Shown piece after piece: positions 1 to 6,030 of a stretch of 6,030 nucleotides of DNA. Within the stretch, counting starts at the first letter, position 1, and each line of letters opens with the position of its first letter. This stretch comes from an uncultured Lachnospiraceae bacterium. Its GTDB lineage: Bacteria; Bacillota; Clostridia; Lachnospirales; Lachnospiraceae. The stretch lies in contig CAJOPI010000283.1 in assembly GCA_905236275.1 (NCBI GenBank), forward strand, positions 1-6,030. The letters are read 5' to 3'. Under the pieces are notes generated by a model. It was not told the origin of the DNA. It did not search any database and saw nothing but the letters and a program-made list of their open reading frames with translations. The position numbers were made by a program, and so were the translations under genes.

Positions 1-81
1 CCGCTTAAGCTGGATGAGAGCCTGAAGGAAGGAGAGTACCGGAGGTTAACCGATGAAGAGATAGACTTGTTAAAAAATTGA
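1..81 (+). CDS. C-terminal end of an unidentified protein (5' truncated by window)
   Basis: The first 26 codons of the window are open in frame 1 and end at TGA (79-81). The other two plus frames hit stops early (a TGA at 23-25 and a TAA at 6-8). The encoded tail is strongly charged: it contains KLDESLKEGEYRR and ends LTDEEIDLLKN, which looks like an amphipathic helix finishing a soluble protein. The stop codon's last base is the first base of the terminator hairpin at 81-117, which fits the end of a transcription unit. I do not recognise the family from this short piece, so no function is assigned. It is convergent with the large minus-strand gene, so an operon link with that gene is excluded. 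The reading as coding rests on the open frame, its composition and the terminator, and is moderately secure. Confidence 0.62.
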   Translation, partial: PLKLDESLKEGEYRRLTDEEIDLLKN

Positions 82-117
82 AAAGCGTTGTCTGATACAC
101 CGTCAGACAACGCTTTT
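81..117. terminator. Bidirectional intrinsic terminator between convergent genes
   Basis: A perfect 15-bp inverted repeat is visible: AAAAGCGTTGTCTGA at 81-95 and its exact complement at 103-117, with a 7-base loop (96-102). Read on the plus strand, the stem ends in TTTT and serves the gene ending at 81. Read on the minus strand, the stem is followed by TTTTCAATTTTTT, a strong U-rich tail, and serves the large gene whose stop is at 136-138, only 18 bases away. The A-rich/T-rich stem ends make it usable in both directions. Confidence 0.93.
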
Positions 118-135
118 ACTATAACATTCCTGAAT

Positions 136-3100
136 TTAGTTACCCGCATAGGATTCGTTTGCGTTAACGATTGCAGAATCAGCAGAACCCTCAGCAAGAG
201 GTTTTTCGTTTAGCTTTTTCTTGGCAGTAGAAAGCATAAGCTTGATTCTGTTGAGCTGGTTAACCTCGGAAGCGCCGGGGTCATAGTCGATAGCGACTAT
301 GTTTGCGCCCGGATGCAGCTTTCTTATAGCCTTTATGACACCTTTTCCTACCACGTGATTTGGCAGGCAGCCGAAGGGCTGGGTGCAGACAATGTTTCCG
401 ACTCCGTTGTGTATGAGTTCAAGCATTTCACCCGTAAGGAACCAGCCTTCACCGGTCTGGTTTCCGATATCAACGATATCTTTTGCATAATCAGCAAGGG
501 TCTCGATATGTGAAGGTGCCTCAAAATGCTTTGATTTCCTTAATTCGCTTGCAGCCGCACCTCTTATGAATTCCATGGCTTTTATTCCGAGCCATGCATA
601 TCTTGCGGTTTTCAGTGAAGTTCCAAGCTTCTGCGCCTTATAAATCTGATTGTAGAAGCAGTAGAGCAGGAAACCTATAAGGTCGGGAACGACTGCTTCG
701 GCTCCCTCAGCTTCAAGCAGCTCCACAAGATGGTTATTTGCTGCGGGCATGAATTTAACAAGTATCTCTCCGACAACTCCGACACGAGGTTTCTTCAGGT
801 CTTCATGAATCTCAATCCTGTCAAAATCCCTTACTATCTCGCGGCAGAGCTTTCTGAACTTAAAGAAGGAAATCTTCTTCGCAGAAACAAATTCCTGACA
901 TATTTTAAGCCATTTTTCATGAACGGCATCAACCGAGCCCTTTACCTTCTCGTAAGGTCTCATTCTGAGAATACAGCGCAGGAATATATCACCAAAGGTC
1001 AGCCCGTAAAGCGATTTTACCATAAGCTCGCGGGAAATCTTAAAGCCCGGATTGCCTTCCAGTCCCACGAGATTCAGCGAGATTACGGGAATATATTCCA
1101 TATTCGCTTTTTCGAGGGCTCTCCTGATAAATCCTATATAATTTGTTGCCCTGCATCCGCCGCCCGTCTGTGACATTATGACAGCAGTTTTGTGAAGGTC
1201 GTATTTGCCGGAAAGGAGCGAATCCATTATCTGGCCGATAACCATAAGCGAAGGGTAGCAGGCATCGTTATTGACATATTTCAGACCTACATCCACAGCC
1301 TCACGTCCGTCATTATCCAGAATAACGAGATTATAGCCGGCACTCTTAAATATAGGTTCAAGAAGGTCAAAGTGCACAGGAGACATCTGAGGGCAAAGTA
1401 TCGTATAGCCCTGAGACTGCATTTCTTCCGTATAAACAACTCTGTTGTAGGCAGAGGATTTTATTTCCCTTCTTTCCTGATTTTTATCCTTTACGCGAAG
1501 TGCCGCCAAAAGTGAACGAACTCGAATCCTTGCAGCACCTAAGTTATTAACCTCATCAATTTTCAGGCAGGTGTATATCTTGCCTGAAGCTGAGAGTATT
1601 TCATAAACCTGATCTGTCGTAACCGCATCAAGACCGCAGCCAAAGGAATTTAACTGTATCAGGTCGAGGTCATCCCTTGTCTTTACAAATTCTGCTGCAG
1701 CATAAAGCCTTGTGTGGTACATCCACTGATCCATTACCCTGAGTTCCCTGTCAATGGTTCCGAGATGAGAAATCGAATCCTCGGTAAGAACGCAGATATC
1801 ATGCTGGGTAATGAGCTCGGGTATTCCATGATTTATTTCAGGATCAATATGGTAGGGTCGCCCTGCAAGCACGATACCGCGCTTGTTGTTCTGCTGCATA
1901 TAACGCAGGGTTTCCTCTCCGCGTCTCTGAACGTCACGTCTTGCTGCCGCAAGCTCTTTCCATGCCTTCTGAACAGCCTTGACAACAAGTGAAGGCTGAA
2001 TGTCAGGGAAGGTTTCTATAAGCCTCGGATATATTGTATCCTGCGACTCGAAAGAAAGCATGGGCTTAATGAATTTTATCTGTCCGTCGGTAATCTCATC
2101 CACATTGTTCTTGATATTTTCAGGATATGAAGTAACAATAGGACAATTGTAATGGTTTCCCGCATCCTTAAATTCTTCCCTTTCGTAGAAAATCGAAGGG
2201 TAGAAGATAGTCTTTATGCCATTCTTAATAAGCCATGAAACGTGTCCGTGTGCGAGCTTTGCAGGATAACACTCGGATTCGCTGGGTATGGACTCGATTC
2301 CGAGTGAATAAATATCGTGTGTTGAACGCGGTGAGAGCACAACCTCATAACCCAGTTCGGTAAGGAAAGTAAACCAGAACGGGTAGTTTTCGTACATGTT
2401 GAGGACTCTCGGAATACCAATCTTGCCCCTTGGAGCCTCATCAGCCGGTAAGGGTTCGTAGTCAAAAATCCTGTGATATTTATAATCATAAAGATTCGGT
2501 ATATCCTTATGTGCATTGGCTTTTCCGATACCTTTTTCGCAGCGGTTTCCAGAAATAAATGTACGTCCGCCTGTGAAACGGTTGATTGTCAGACGGCAGT
2601 GGTTTGTACAGCCCTGACATTTAGCCATGGAAGTCGTGTATTCAAGCTCGTTTATCTGCTTTATGGAAAGCATCGAGGATTCGGTTCCTGCTTCGTGGCG
2701 CTCACGTGCGATAAGTGCCGCACCAAACGCACCCATAATACCTGCAATATCAGGTCTTACAGCTTCACAGTCAGCAATTTTTTCAAATGAGCGAAGAACG
2801 GCATTATTGTAAAAGGTACCGCCCTGAACGACGATTTTCTTTCCGAGCTCGGAAGCATCCGAAACCTTGATGACCTTGAAAAGTGCGTTCTTGATGACTG
2901 AATAAGCAAGACCGGCAGAAATATCGGAAACCTCGGCACCTTCCTTCTGAGCCTGCTTAACCTTGGAATTCATGAAAACTGTACATCTTGTACCAAGATC
3001 AATGGGATGCTCGGCAAAAAGAGCCTCCGAAGCAAAATCCTCCACAGAAAAATTCAAGGATTTTGCAAAGGTTTCGATGAAGGAACCGCAGCCTGAAGAA

Positions 3101-4425
3101 CATGCCTCATTAAGCTGAACGGAGTCAACGGAATGGTTCTTTATCTTGATGCATTTCATATCCTGTCCGCCGATGTCGAGGATACAGTCAACCTGAGGCT
3201 CGAAGAAGGAAGCTGCGTAATAATGCGCAACTGTCTCTACTTCACCTTCATCCAGCATGAGGGCAGATTTAATAAGAGCTTCTCCGTAACCGGTGGAGCA
3301 GGCTCCTACGATACGAACCGAACGCGGTTTAAGCTCATAGATTTCTTTGATTGATTTGATCGCAGTTTTCAGCGGTGAACCGTTATTGCTTGAATAAAAA
3401 GAATAGAGAAGCTTTCCTTCCTCCGAAATAAGGGCGCACTTTGTGGTTGTTGAACCTGCGTCGATACCGAGATAAGCATTTCCCTTATAGGCTGCGAGAT
3501 CGGTTGATTCAACCTTATGTCTTGCGTGACGTTCCTTAAATTCCTTATATTCGGCTTCGTTGGCGAAAAGCGGGTCCATACGGGCAACCTCGAAGGCTAT
3601 CTTGATGTCGCCTCTGAGCTGCTCTATGATAGAGCTTAAGGAAACGGTTTCTTCCTCGTGGTTAAGCGCAGAACCTATTGCGGCGAAAAGGTGTGAATGT
3701 TCGGGTGCAATGGTATGCTCTGCGTCAAGATTCAGGGTTCTGATAAATGCTTTTTTAAGCTCCGAAAGGAAATGGAGCGGACCACCAAGAAAGGCAACAT
3801 GACCTCTGATGGGCTTTCCGCAGGCAAGTCCTGAAATAGTCTGATTTACGACAGCCTGAAAGATGGATGCTGCAAGGTCTTCCTTAGCCGCACCTTCATT
3901 TATAAGTGGCTGTATATCACTTTTTGCAAAAACTCCGCATCTTGCGGCGATTGTATAAAGTGACTGGTAATCCTTTGCATACTCATTAAGACCTGCAGCA
4001 TCAGTATGGAGAAGGGATGCCATCTGGTCGATAAAGGAACCTGTACCGCCGGCACAGATACCGTTCATACGCTGTTCTATATTTCCGTCTTCGAAATAGA
4101 TAATTTTTGCATCTTCTCCGCCTAACTCGATCGCAACATCGGTTTTGGGAGCATAGTCCTGAAGCGCGGTTGAAACAGCTACAACTTCCTGAACAAAGGG
4201 AATATTAAGACACTGTGCAAGAGTAAGTCCGCCGGAACCTGTGATCACAGGGGCAACATCAACATCACCTGTCTCTTTGAACGCATCTTCTAAAAGTTCA
4301 CGAAGTGTTTCCTTTATATTTGCATAATGACGTCTATAATCGGAATATTTTCTGTTCTTACGCTCATCGAGAAGCGCTACTTTAACTGTTGTCGAGCCTA
4401 TATCTATTCCAAGCGAATACTTCAT
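136..4425 (-). CDS. Giant acyl-CoA dehydratase activase / 2-hydroxyacyl-CoA dehydratase-like fusion protein (1429 aa)
   Basis: This is a probable cytoplasmic iron-sulfur enzyme that couples ATP hydrolysis to low-potential electron transfer. Residues 4-256 and 318-573 are two tandem ASKHA ATPase domains of the HgdC/BadF/BcrA activator family. Phosphate-1 motifs are [10 protein letters not shown] (6-15) and [10 protein letters not shown] (320-329). Phosphate-2 motifs are ELGGEDAK (100-107) and DIGGQDMK (417-424). Each domain has the two cysteines that in HgdC hold half of a subunit-bridging [4Fe-4S] cluster: C124/C163 and C442/C481, both 39 residues apart. A linker carries C603, C606, C610 and C629. 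From about 667 onward the protein resembles the DUF2229 and HgdB-like dehydratase regions, with ESECYP (716-721), FGCG (928-931), NDACYP (1053-1058), GGGC (1088-1091) and FGC (1351-1353). Canonical activators are separate proteins of about 260 residues, so this is a fusion, though proteins of this size are known in Clostridia. The ATG start has GAGG at 4436-4439, ten bases upstream. The substrate is unknown; 2-hydroxyacyl-CoA dehydration, benzoyl-CoA-type reduction or a double-cubane-cluster reductase role are all possible. Confidence 0.93.
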   Translation of the reverse strand: MKYSLGIDIGSTTVKVALLDERKNRKYSDYRRHYANIKETLRELLEDAFKETGDVDVAPVITGSGGLTLAQCLNIPFVQEVVAVSTALQDYAPKTDVAIELGGEDAKIIYFEDGNIEQRMNGICAGGTGSFIDQMASLLHTDAAGLNEYAKDYQSLYTIAARCGVFAKSDIQPLINEGAAKEDLAASIFQAVVNQTISGLACGKPIRGHVAFLGGPLHFLSELKKAFIRTLNLDAEHTIAPEHSHLFAAIGSALNHEEETVSLSSIIEQLRGDIKIAFEVARMDPLFANEAEYKEFKERHARHKVESTDLAAYKGNAYLGIDAGSTTTKCALISEEGKLLYSFYSSNNGSPLKTAIKSIKEIYELKPRSVRIVGACSTGYGEALIKSALMLDEGEVETVAHYYAASFFEPQVDCILDIGGQDMKCIKIKNHSVDSVQLNEACSSGCGSFIETFAKSLNFSVEDFASEALFAEHPIDLGTRCTVFMNSKVKQAQKEGAEVSDISAGLAYSVIKNALFKVIKVSDASELGKKIVVQGGTFYNNAVLRSFEKIADCEAVRPDIAGIMGAFGAALIARERHEAGTESSMLSIKQINELEYTTSMAKCQGCTNHCRLTINRFTGGRTFISGNRCEKGIGKANAHKDIPNLYDYKYHRIFDYEPLPADEAPRGKIGIPRVLNMYENYPFWFTFLTELGYEVVLSPRSTHDIYSLGIESIPSESECYPAKLAHGHVSWLIKNGIKTIFYPSIFYEREEFKDAGNHYNCPIVTSYPENIKNNVDEITDGQIKFIKPMLSFESQDTIYPRLIETFPDIQPSLVVKAVQKAWKELAAARRDVQRRGEETLRYMQQNNKRGIVLAGRPYHIDPEINHGIPELITQHDICVLTEDSISHLGTIDRELRVMDQWMYHTRLYAAAEFVKTRDDLDLIQLNSFGCGLDAVTTDQVYEILSASGKIYTCLKIDEVNNLGAARIRVRSLLAALRVKDKNQERREIKSSAYNRVVYTEEMQSQGYTILCPQMSPVHFDLLEPIFKSAGYNLVILDNDGREAVDVGLKYVNNDACYPSLMVIGQIMDSLLSGKYDLHKTAVIMSQTGGGCRATNYIGFIRRALEKANMEYIPVISLNLVGLEGNPGFKISRELMVKSLYGLTFGDIFLRCILRMRPYEKVKGSVDAVHEKWLKICQEFVSAKKISFFKFRKLCREIVRDFDRIEIHEDLKKPRVGVVGEILVKFMPAANNHLVELLEAEGAEAVVPDLIGFLLYCFYNQIYKAQKLGTSLKTARYAWLGIKAMEFIRGAAASELRKSKHFEAPSHIETLADYAKDIVDIGNQTGEGWFLTGEMLELIHNGVGNIVCTQPFGCLPNHVVGKGVIKAIRKLHPGANIVAIDYDPGASEVNQLNRIKLMLSTAKKKLNEKPLAEGSADSAIVNANESYAGN

Positions 4426-4439
4426 AAGTGATAAACCTC

Positions 4440-4486
4440 AAAAAAAACGGGACTTTCCGCTGAAAGAAGATCTGATTCGGAAAGTC
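4440..4486 (-). promoter_or_regulatory. Terminator-like leader hairpin with U8 (possible attenuator) before the giant gene
   Basis: On the minus strand, GACTTTCCG (4486-4478) pairs perfectly with CGGAAAGTC (4459-4451), giving a 9-bp stem with an 18-base loop. CCG and then eight T (4447-4440) follow, ending directly at the GAGG Shine-Dalgarno (4439-4436). The element lies inside the roughly 80-nt leader predicted from the promoter at 4511-4539, so a transcript of the large gene must read through it. A competing small hairpin is also possible: CTTTC (4466-4462) with GAAAG (4457-4453) and a 4-base loop. The hairpin and U-run are directly visible; regulation by attenuation is inferred. The 3-base gap before the U-run and the long loop would make it a weak terminator. 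It could instead terminate an unrelated transcript or only stabilise the mRNA. Confidence 0.5.
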
Positions 4487-4510
4487 ATAAATATCAAGAT
4501 AACATTCCAT

Positions 4511-4539
4511 AGTATACGACGAGATTTGAAATTTATCAA
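4511..4539 (-). promoter_or_regulatory. Sigma-A promoter for the giant activase/dehydratase gene
   Basis: On the minus strand the -35 is TTGATA (4539-4534, 5 of 6 to consensus). The -10 is TATACT (4516-4511, 5 of 6). The spacer is exactly 17 bases. Transcription should start near 4503-4506, giving a leader of about 80 nt before the ATG at 4425. This is the best promoter match in the region. It lies back to back with the plus-strand promoter, the two -35 elements being separated by two bases. Confidence 0.8.
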
Positions 4540-4549
4540 GCTTTTCAAA
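4525..4549. repeat. Short inverted repeat across both -35 regions (possible operator)
   Basis: TTTGAAA (4525-4531) and TTTCAAA (4543-4549) are 7-base inverted arms around an 11-base centre. The repeat covers the -35 of the leftward promoter and overlaps that of the rightward promoter, which is where a shared repressor could bind. The arms are AT-rich and short, so chance is a real alternative. It does not resemble an operator I can name. Confidence 0.3.
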
Positions 4550-4570
4550 AATGAACAAATGTGCTATGAT
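4542..4570 (+). promoter_or_regulatory. Extended -10 promoter for the rhomboid-like / sigma-like gene pair
   Basis: The -10 is TATGAT (4565-4570), preceded by TG one base away (TGCTATGAT, 4562-4570), which is the extended -10 form. The -35 candidate TTTTCA (4542-4547) matches only 4 of 6, with a 17-base spacer. A weak -35 is normal when the extended -10 is present. The predicted start near 4577 gives a leader of about 29 nt before the TTG at 4606. Confidence 0.65.
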
Positions 4571-4592
4571 AAGACATTGAAAAAAAATTGAT

Positions 4593-4597
4593 GGAGG
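4593..4597 (+). promoter_or_regulatory. GGAGG ribosome binding site that decides the TTG start at 4606
   Basis: GGAGG is a full Shine-Dalgarno core placed 8 bases before TTG at 4606. It lies inside the codons following the in-frame ATG at 4591 and TTG at 4588, so it cannot serve those. Upstream of them there is only an A-run and no purine-rich ribosome site, and the predicted transcript begins only about 14 bases before the ATG. Confidence 0.85.
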
Positions 4598-4605
4598 ACA
4601 TAATT

Positions 4606-5505
4606 TTGGGCAGTTTACTTAACAATCTTGAAAGAAAATATGGTAAATACGCCATTCCCGACCTGACGAGAATTATCATAATTTCCTATATAATCGGTTA
4701 TATACTTCAGTTTACAAGGATTTCTGACTTTATTTCGCTCAATCCATATCTTGTGATTAACGGTCTGCAGGTCTGGAGGGTTATCACGTGGGTTCTCATG
4801 CCGCCCTCGAATTTAAGCATTTTTACAATAATCATGCTTATTTTTTACTATTCCATTGGAACAGCTCTGGAAAGAACCTGGGGAGCTTTCCGTTATAATG
4901 TCTATATGCTTTCAGGACTGATATTTACCATAATTGGTGCTTTTGCCGTATATTTTATCGGAACAGTTCCTGCTGTAATGCAGTTAACGAGCGGAGGCTT
5001 TTACCTTCCTTCGGATCTGGGAATCGCAGTTTCCTATCATGTGACAACATATTATATAAATATGTCGATATTCCTTGCATTTGCGGCTAATTATCCGGAT
5101 ATGCAGCTTTTGCTGTATTTTCTGATACCGATAAAAATCAAGTGGATTGCTATTCTTGATGCTGTATTTATTGCGTGGCAGCTCGTTATTGCCCCCTGGT
5201 ATGCCAAGGTTATTATTTTTGTTTCGCTTTTGAATTTCCTGATTTTTTATCTGTCTACCTTCAATCTGAAAAGTTCCGGGCAGAGCAGTTTTCATAGAAA
5301 TTCGGCTTTCGGACGCAGCAGAAGCAGTACGAGGAGCTCGAGGGCTTACAGTTCCCGAAACGGAAGTATTTCCAAGCATAAATGCGCCATCTGCGGAAGA
5401 ACAGAGCTTGACGACCCAACGCTTGAATTCCGCTTCTGTTCGAAATGCAACGGTAACTATGAATATTGTCAGGAACATCTTTTTACTCATAAACACGTAG
5501 AATAA
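4606..5505 (+). CDS. Rhomboid/Derlin-like six-helix membrane protein, predicted catalytically dead, with C-terminal zinc-binding tail
   Basis: The protein has 299 residues from the TTG at 4606, chosen for the GGAGG at 4593-4597. A basic N-terminus is followed by six likely transmembrane segments, near 21-36, 71-89, 96-119, 149-164, 176-198 and 199-220. Rhomboid-superfamily marks include VWR (56-58) in the first loop, LERTWG (88-93) after helix 2, and a YPD...FLIPIKIKW run (163-180). In active rhomboids helix 4 carries GxSG before an (A)IF. Here that position reads YINM (150-153), with N152 where the serine should be, and helix 6 has no histidine. Protease activity is therefore unlikely, though database labels may say rhomboid protease. 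After a Ser/Arg-rich linker (221-258) comes a metal-binding tail: C260, C263, C278, C281, C288, H291, H295 and H297, enough for one or two zinc ions. With a basic N-terminus and six helices the tail should be cytoplasmic. The next gene starts 9 bases on, so the two are probably co-translated. Role unknown. Confidence 0.88.
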   Translation: MGSLLNNLERKYGKYAIPDLTRIIIISYIIGYILQFTRISDFISLNPYLVINGLQVWRVITWVLMPPSNLSIFTIIMLIFYYSIGTALERTWGAFRYNVYMLSGLIFTIIGAFAVYFIGTVPAVMQLTSGGFYLPSDLGIAVSYHVTTYYINMSIFLAFAANYPDMQLLLYFLIPIKIKWIAILDAVFIAWQLVIAPWYAKVIIFVSLLNFLIFYLSTFNLKSSGQSSFHRNSAFGRSRSSTRSSRAYSSRNGSISKHKCAICGRTELDDPTLEFRFCSKCNGNYEYCQEHLFTHKHVE

Positions 5506-5514
5506 GGAATTTTA

Positions 5515-6030
5515 ATGGACGCTAAAGAATATAAAAAAGTTTTGGATGTTGCCGTTCGTGCAGCACATGAGAATCATAATTTCATTACGGAAGAGACTTT
5601 TGACGGATTTTTTGCTCCTTTAGGATTGAATGAGGAGCAGAAAAGGCTGACAAAGGAATACTTCACAGGTCTCAACATAAAGTTTGGAGAATGGGACGGA
5701 ACTGATTTCGAGGAATTAGAGCTTGATGAGGGCGATGGCAACTATCTTAAATTTTACCTTGAAGAGCTTTCAGAGCAGCCTAAATACAGCGAAGAGGAAA
5801 GAAAAGAGATAACCCGCGCTTCCATTGAGGATGATGACGCTGATGCAAAGCAGAAGCTTATAAATATGCATCTGAGCGACGTTGTAGATATTGCAAGGCT
5901 ATATGTTTATCATGGAATGCCGCTTGAAGACCTTATAGGTGAAGGAAATATCGGACTCATGATGGCTGTTGATTTATTGGGGACAGTTGAAAAGGTTGAG
6001 GAAGTCGAGGGACTTATCGGAAAGACCATA
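5515..6030 (+). CDS. Sigma-70-like protein with atypical region 2 (3' end beyond window)
   Basis: 172 codons are visible from ATG at 5515 and the frame is still open at the window edge. AGGA (5505-5508), overlapping the stop of the upstream gene, is its ribosome site. Residues 10-60 loosely resemble region 1.1 of primary sigma factors (FITEETFD, then LNEEQ). Residues 77-99 resemble region 1.2 (YLKFYLEELSEQP, then SEEERKEI). Residues 111-152 are a clear region 2.1/2.2 match: AKQKLI, VVDIARLY, and GMPLEDLIGEGNIGLMMAV at 134-152. That part binds the RNA polymerase clamp helices in sigma-70 proteins. The following residues (153-172) should hold the aromatic, basic FDY...KFSTYATWWIRQ melting and -10 recognition segment. 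Instead they are acidic and lack aromatics (LLGTVEKVEEVEG). It may be a polymerase-binding regulator rather than a true sigma factor; regions 3 and 4 cannot be judged here. It is co-transcribed with the rhomboid-like gene. Confidence 0.85.
   Translation, partial: MDAKEYKKVLDVAVRAAHENHNFITEETFDGFFAPLGLNEEQKRLTKEYFTGLNIKFGEWDGTDFEELELDEGDGNYLKFYLEELSEQPKYSEEERKEITRASIEDDDADAKQKLINMHLSDVVDIARLYVYHGMPLEDLIGEGNIGLMMAVDLLGTVEKVEEVEGLIGKTI

Noticed and set aside
730..1173. A 147-codon plus-strand open frame.
   Set aside because: It lies wholly antisense inside the well-supported 1429-residue gene, has no recognisable domain, and its product reads as an arbitrary translation.
1192..1515. A 107-codon plus-strand open frame, together with others at 313-513, 1714-1992 and 2473-2790.
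   Set aside because: All are antisense to the large gene and have no independent ribosome site or domain evidence that I could see.
136..4425. The possibility that the 1429-residue frame is an artefact joining separate genes.
   Set aside because: The frame is continuous, domains follow in a sensible order with no internal stop or break in coding character, and fused proteins of this size are known in Clostridia.
4451..4486. The inverted repeat read as a plus-strand terminator or as a metabolite riboswitch.
   Set aside because: On the plus strand no U-run follows it, and the leader is too short and simple for a known riboswitch class.
4438..4488. A 16-codon minus-strand frame in the leader (MTFRIRSSFSGKSRFF), whose stop overlaps the Shine-Dalgarno of the giant gene, considered as a leader peptide.
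   Set aside because: It has no ribosome binding site, no run of regulatory codons, and its codons simply run through the hairpin. Coupling is conceivable but unsupported.
4984..5496. A 170-codon minus-strand open frame.
   Set aside because: It is antisense to the rhomboid-like gene, whose membrane segments and zinc ligands are clearly real. The antisense product shows no motif.
5383..5499. The zinc tail as a ZAS-type anti-sigma domain, which would neatly explain the sigma-like neighbour.
   Set aside because: The ZAS pattern HxxxCxxC is absent; the ligands are arranged CxxC...CxxC...CxxH...H.H, so this assignment is not supported.

Overview
The window looks like a piece of a Clostridia (Firmicutes) chromosome, most likely from Lachnospiraceae. 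This placement is inferred from four things: moderate-to-low GC, AGGA/GGAGG ribosome binding sites with AT-rich spacers, promoters of the housekeeping sigma-A type, and above all the gene content. That content is a giant anaerobe-type CoA-dehydratase-activase protein beside a small membrane-protein/sigma-like gene pair of a kind I associate with gut and rumen Lachnospiraceae. No taxonomic marker gene is present.

Layout. Bases 1-81 are the last 26 codons of an unidentified plus-strand gene. A perfect 15-bp hairpin (81-117) follows immediately and works as a shared bidirectional terminator, because the next gene converges on it. Bases 136-4425 (minus strand) are one uninterrupted 1429-residue gene. 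It encodes two tandem HgdC/BadF-type ATPase domains, a Cys-rich linker and a long 2-hydroxyacyl-CoA-dehydratase-like part. Bases 4426-4605 form a compact divergent control region. It holds a good sigma-A promoter firing left (TTGATA-17-TATACT), a roughly 80-nt leader with a terminator-like hairpin plus U8 just before the Shine-Dalgarno, and an extended -10 promoter firing right. Bases 4606-5505 (plus) encode a six-helix rhomboid/Derlin-like membrane protein that lacks the rhomboid catalytic residues and ends in a cytoplasmic-looking zinc-binding tail. Nine bases later (5515 to the window end) begins a sigma-70-like protein. Its core-binding region is well preserved, but the segment where promoter melting and -10 recognition normally lie is replaced by a short acidic stretch.

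How they may work together. The large gene is a self-contained ATP-driven, iron-sulfur electron-transfer enzyme of unknown substrate, likely cytoplasmic and oxygen-sensitive. The rightward pair is tightly coupled, so it probably forms one functional unit: a membrane pseudoprotease with a zinc module plus a sigma-like protein that may bind RNA polymerase without reading promoters. That pair is the best candidate here for an undescribed system. The leftward and rightward transcription units share a promoter region whose -35 elements lie two bases apart, so they may be co-regulated or may interfere with each other. No RNA genes, mobile elements, CRISPR arrays or long repeats were seen, and no stretch over 300 bases lacks a gene.
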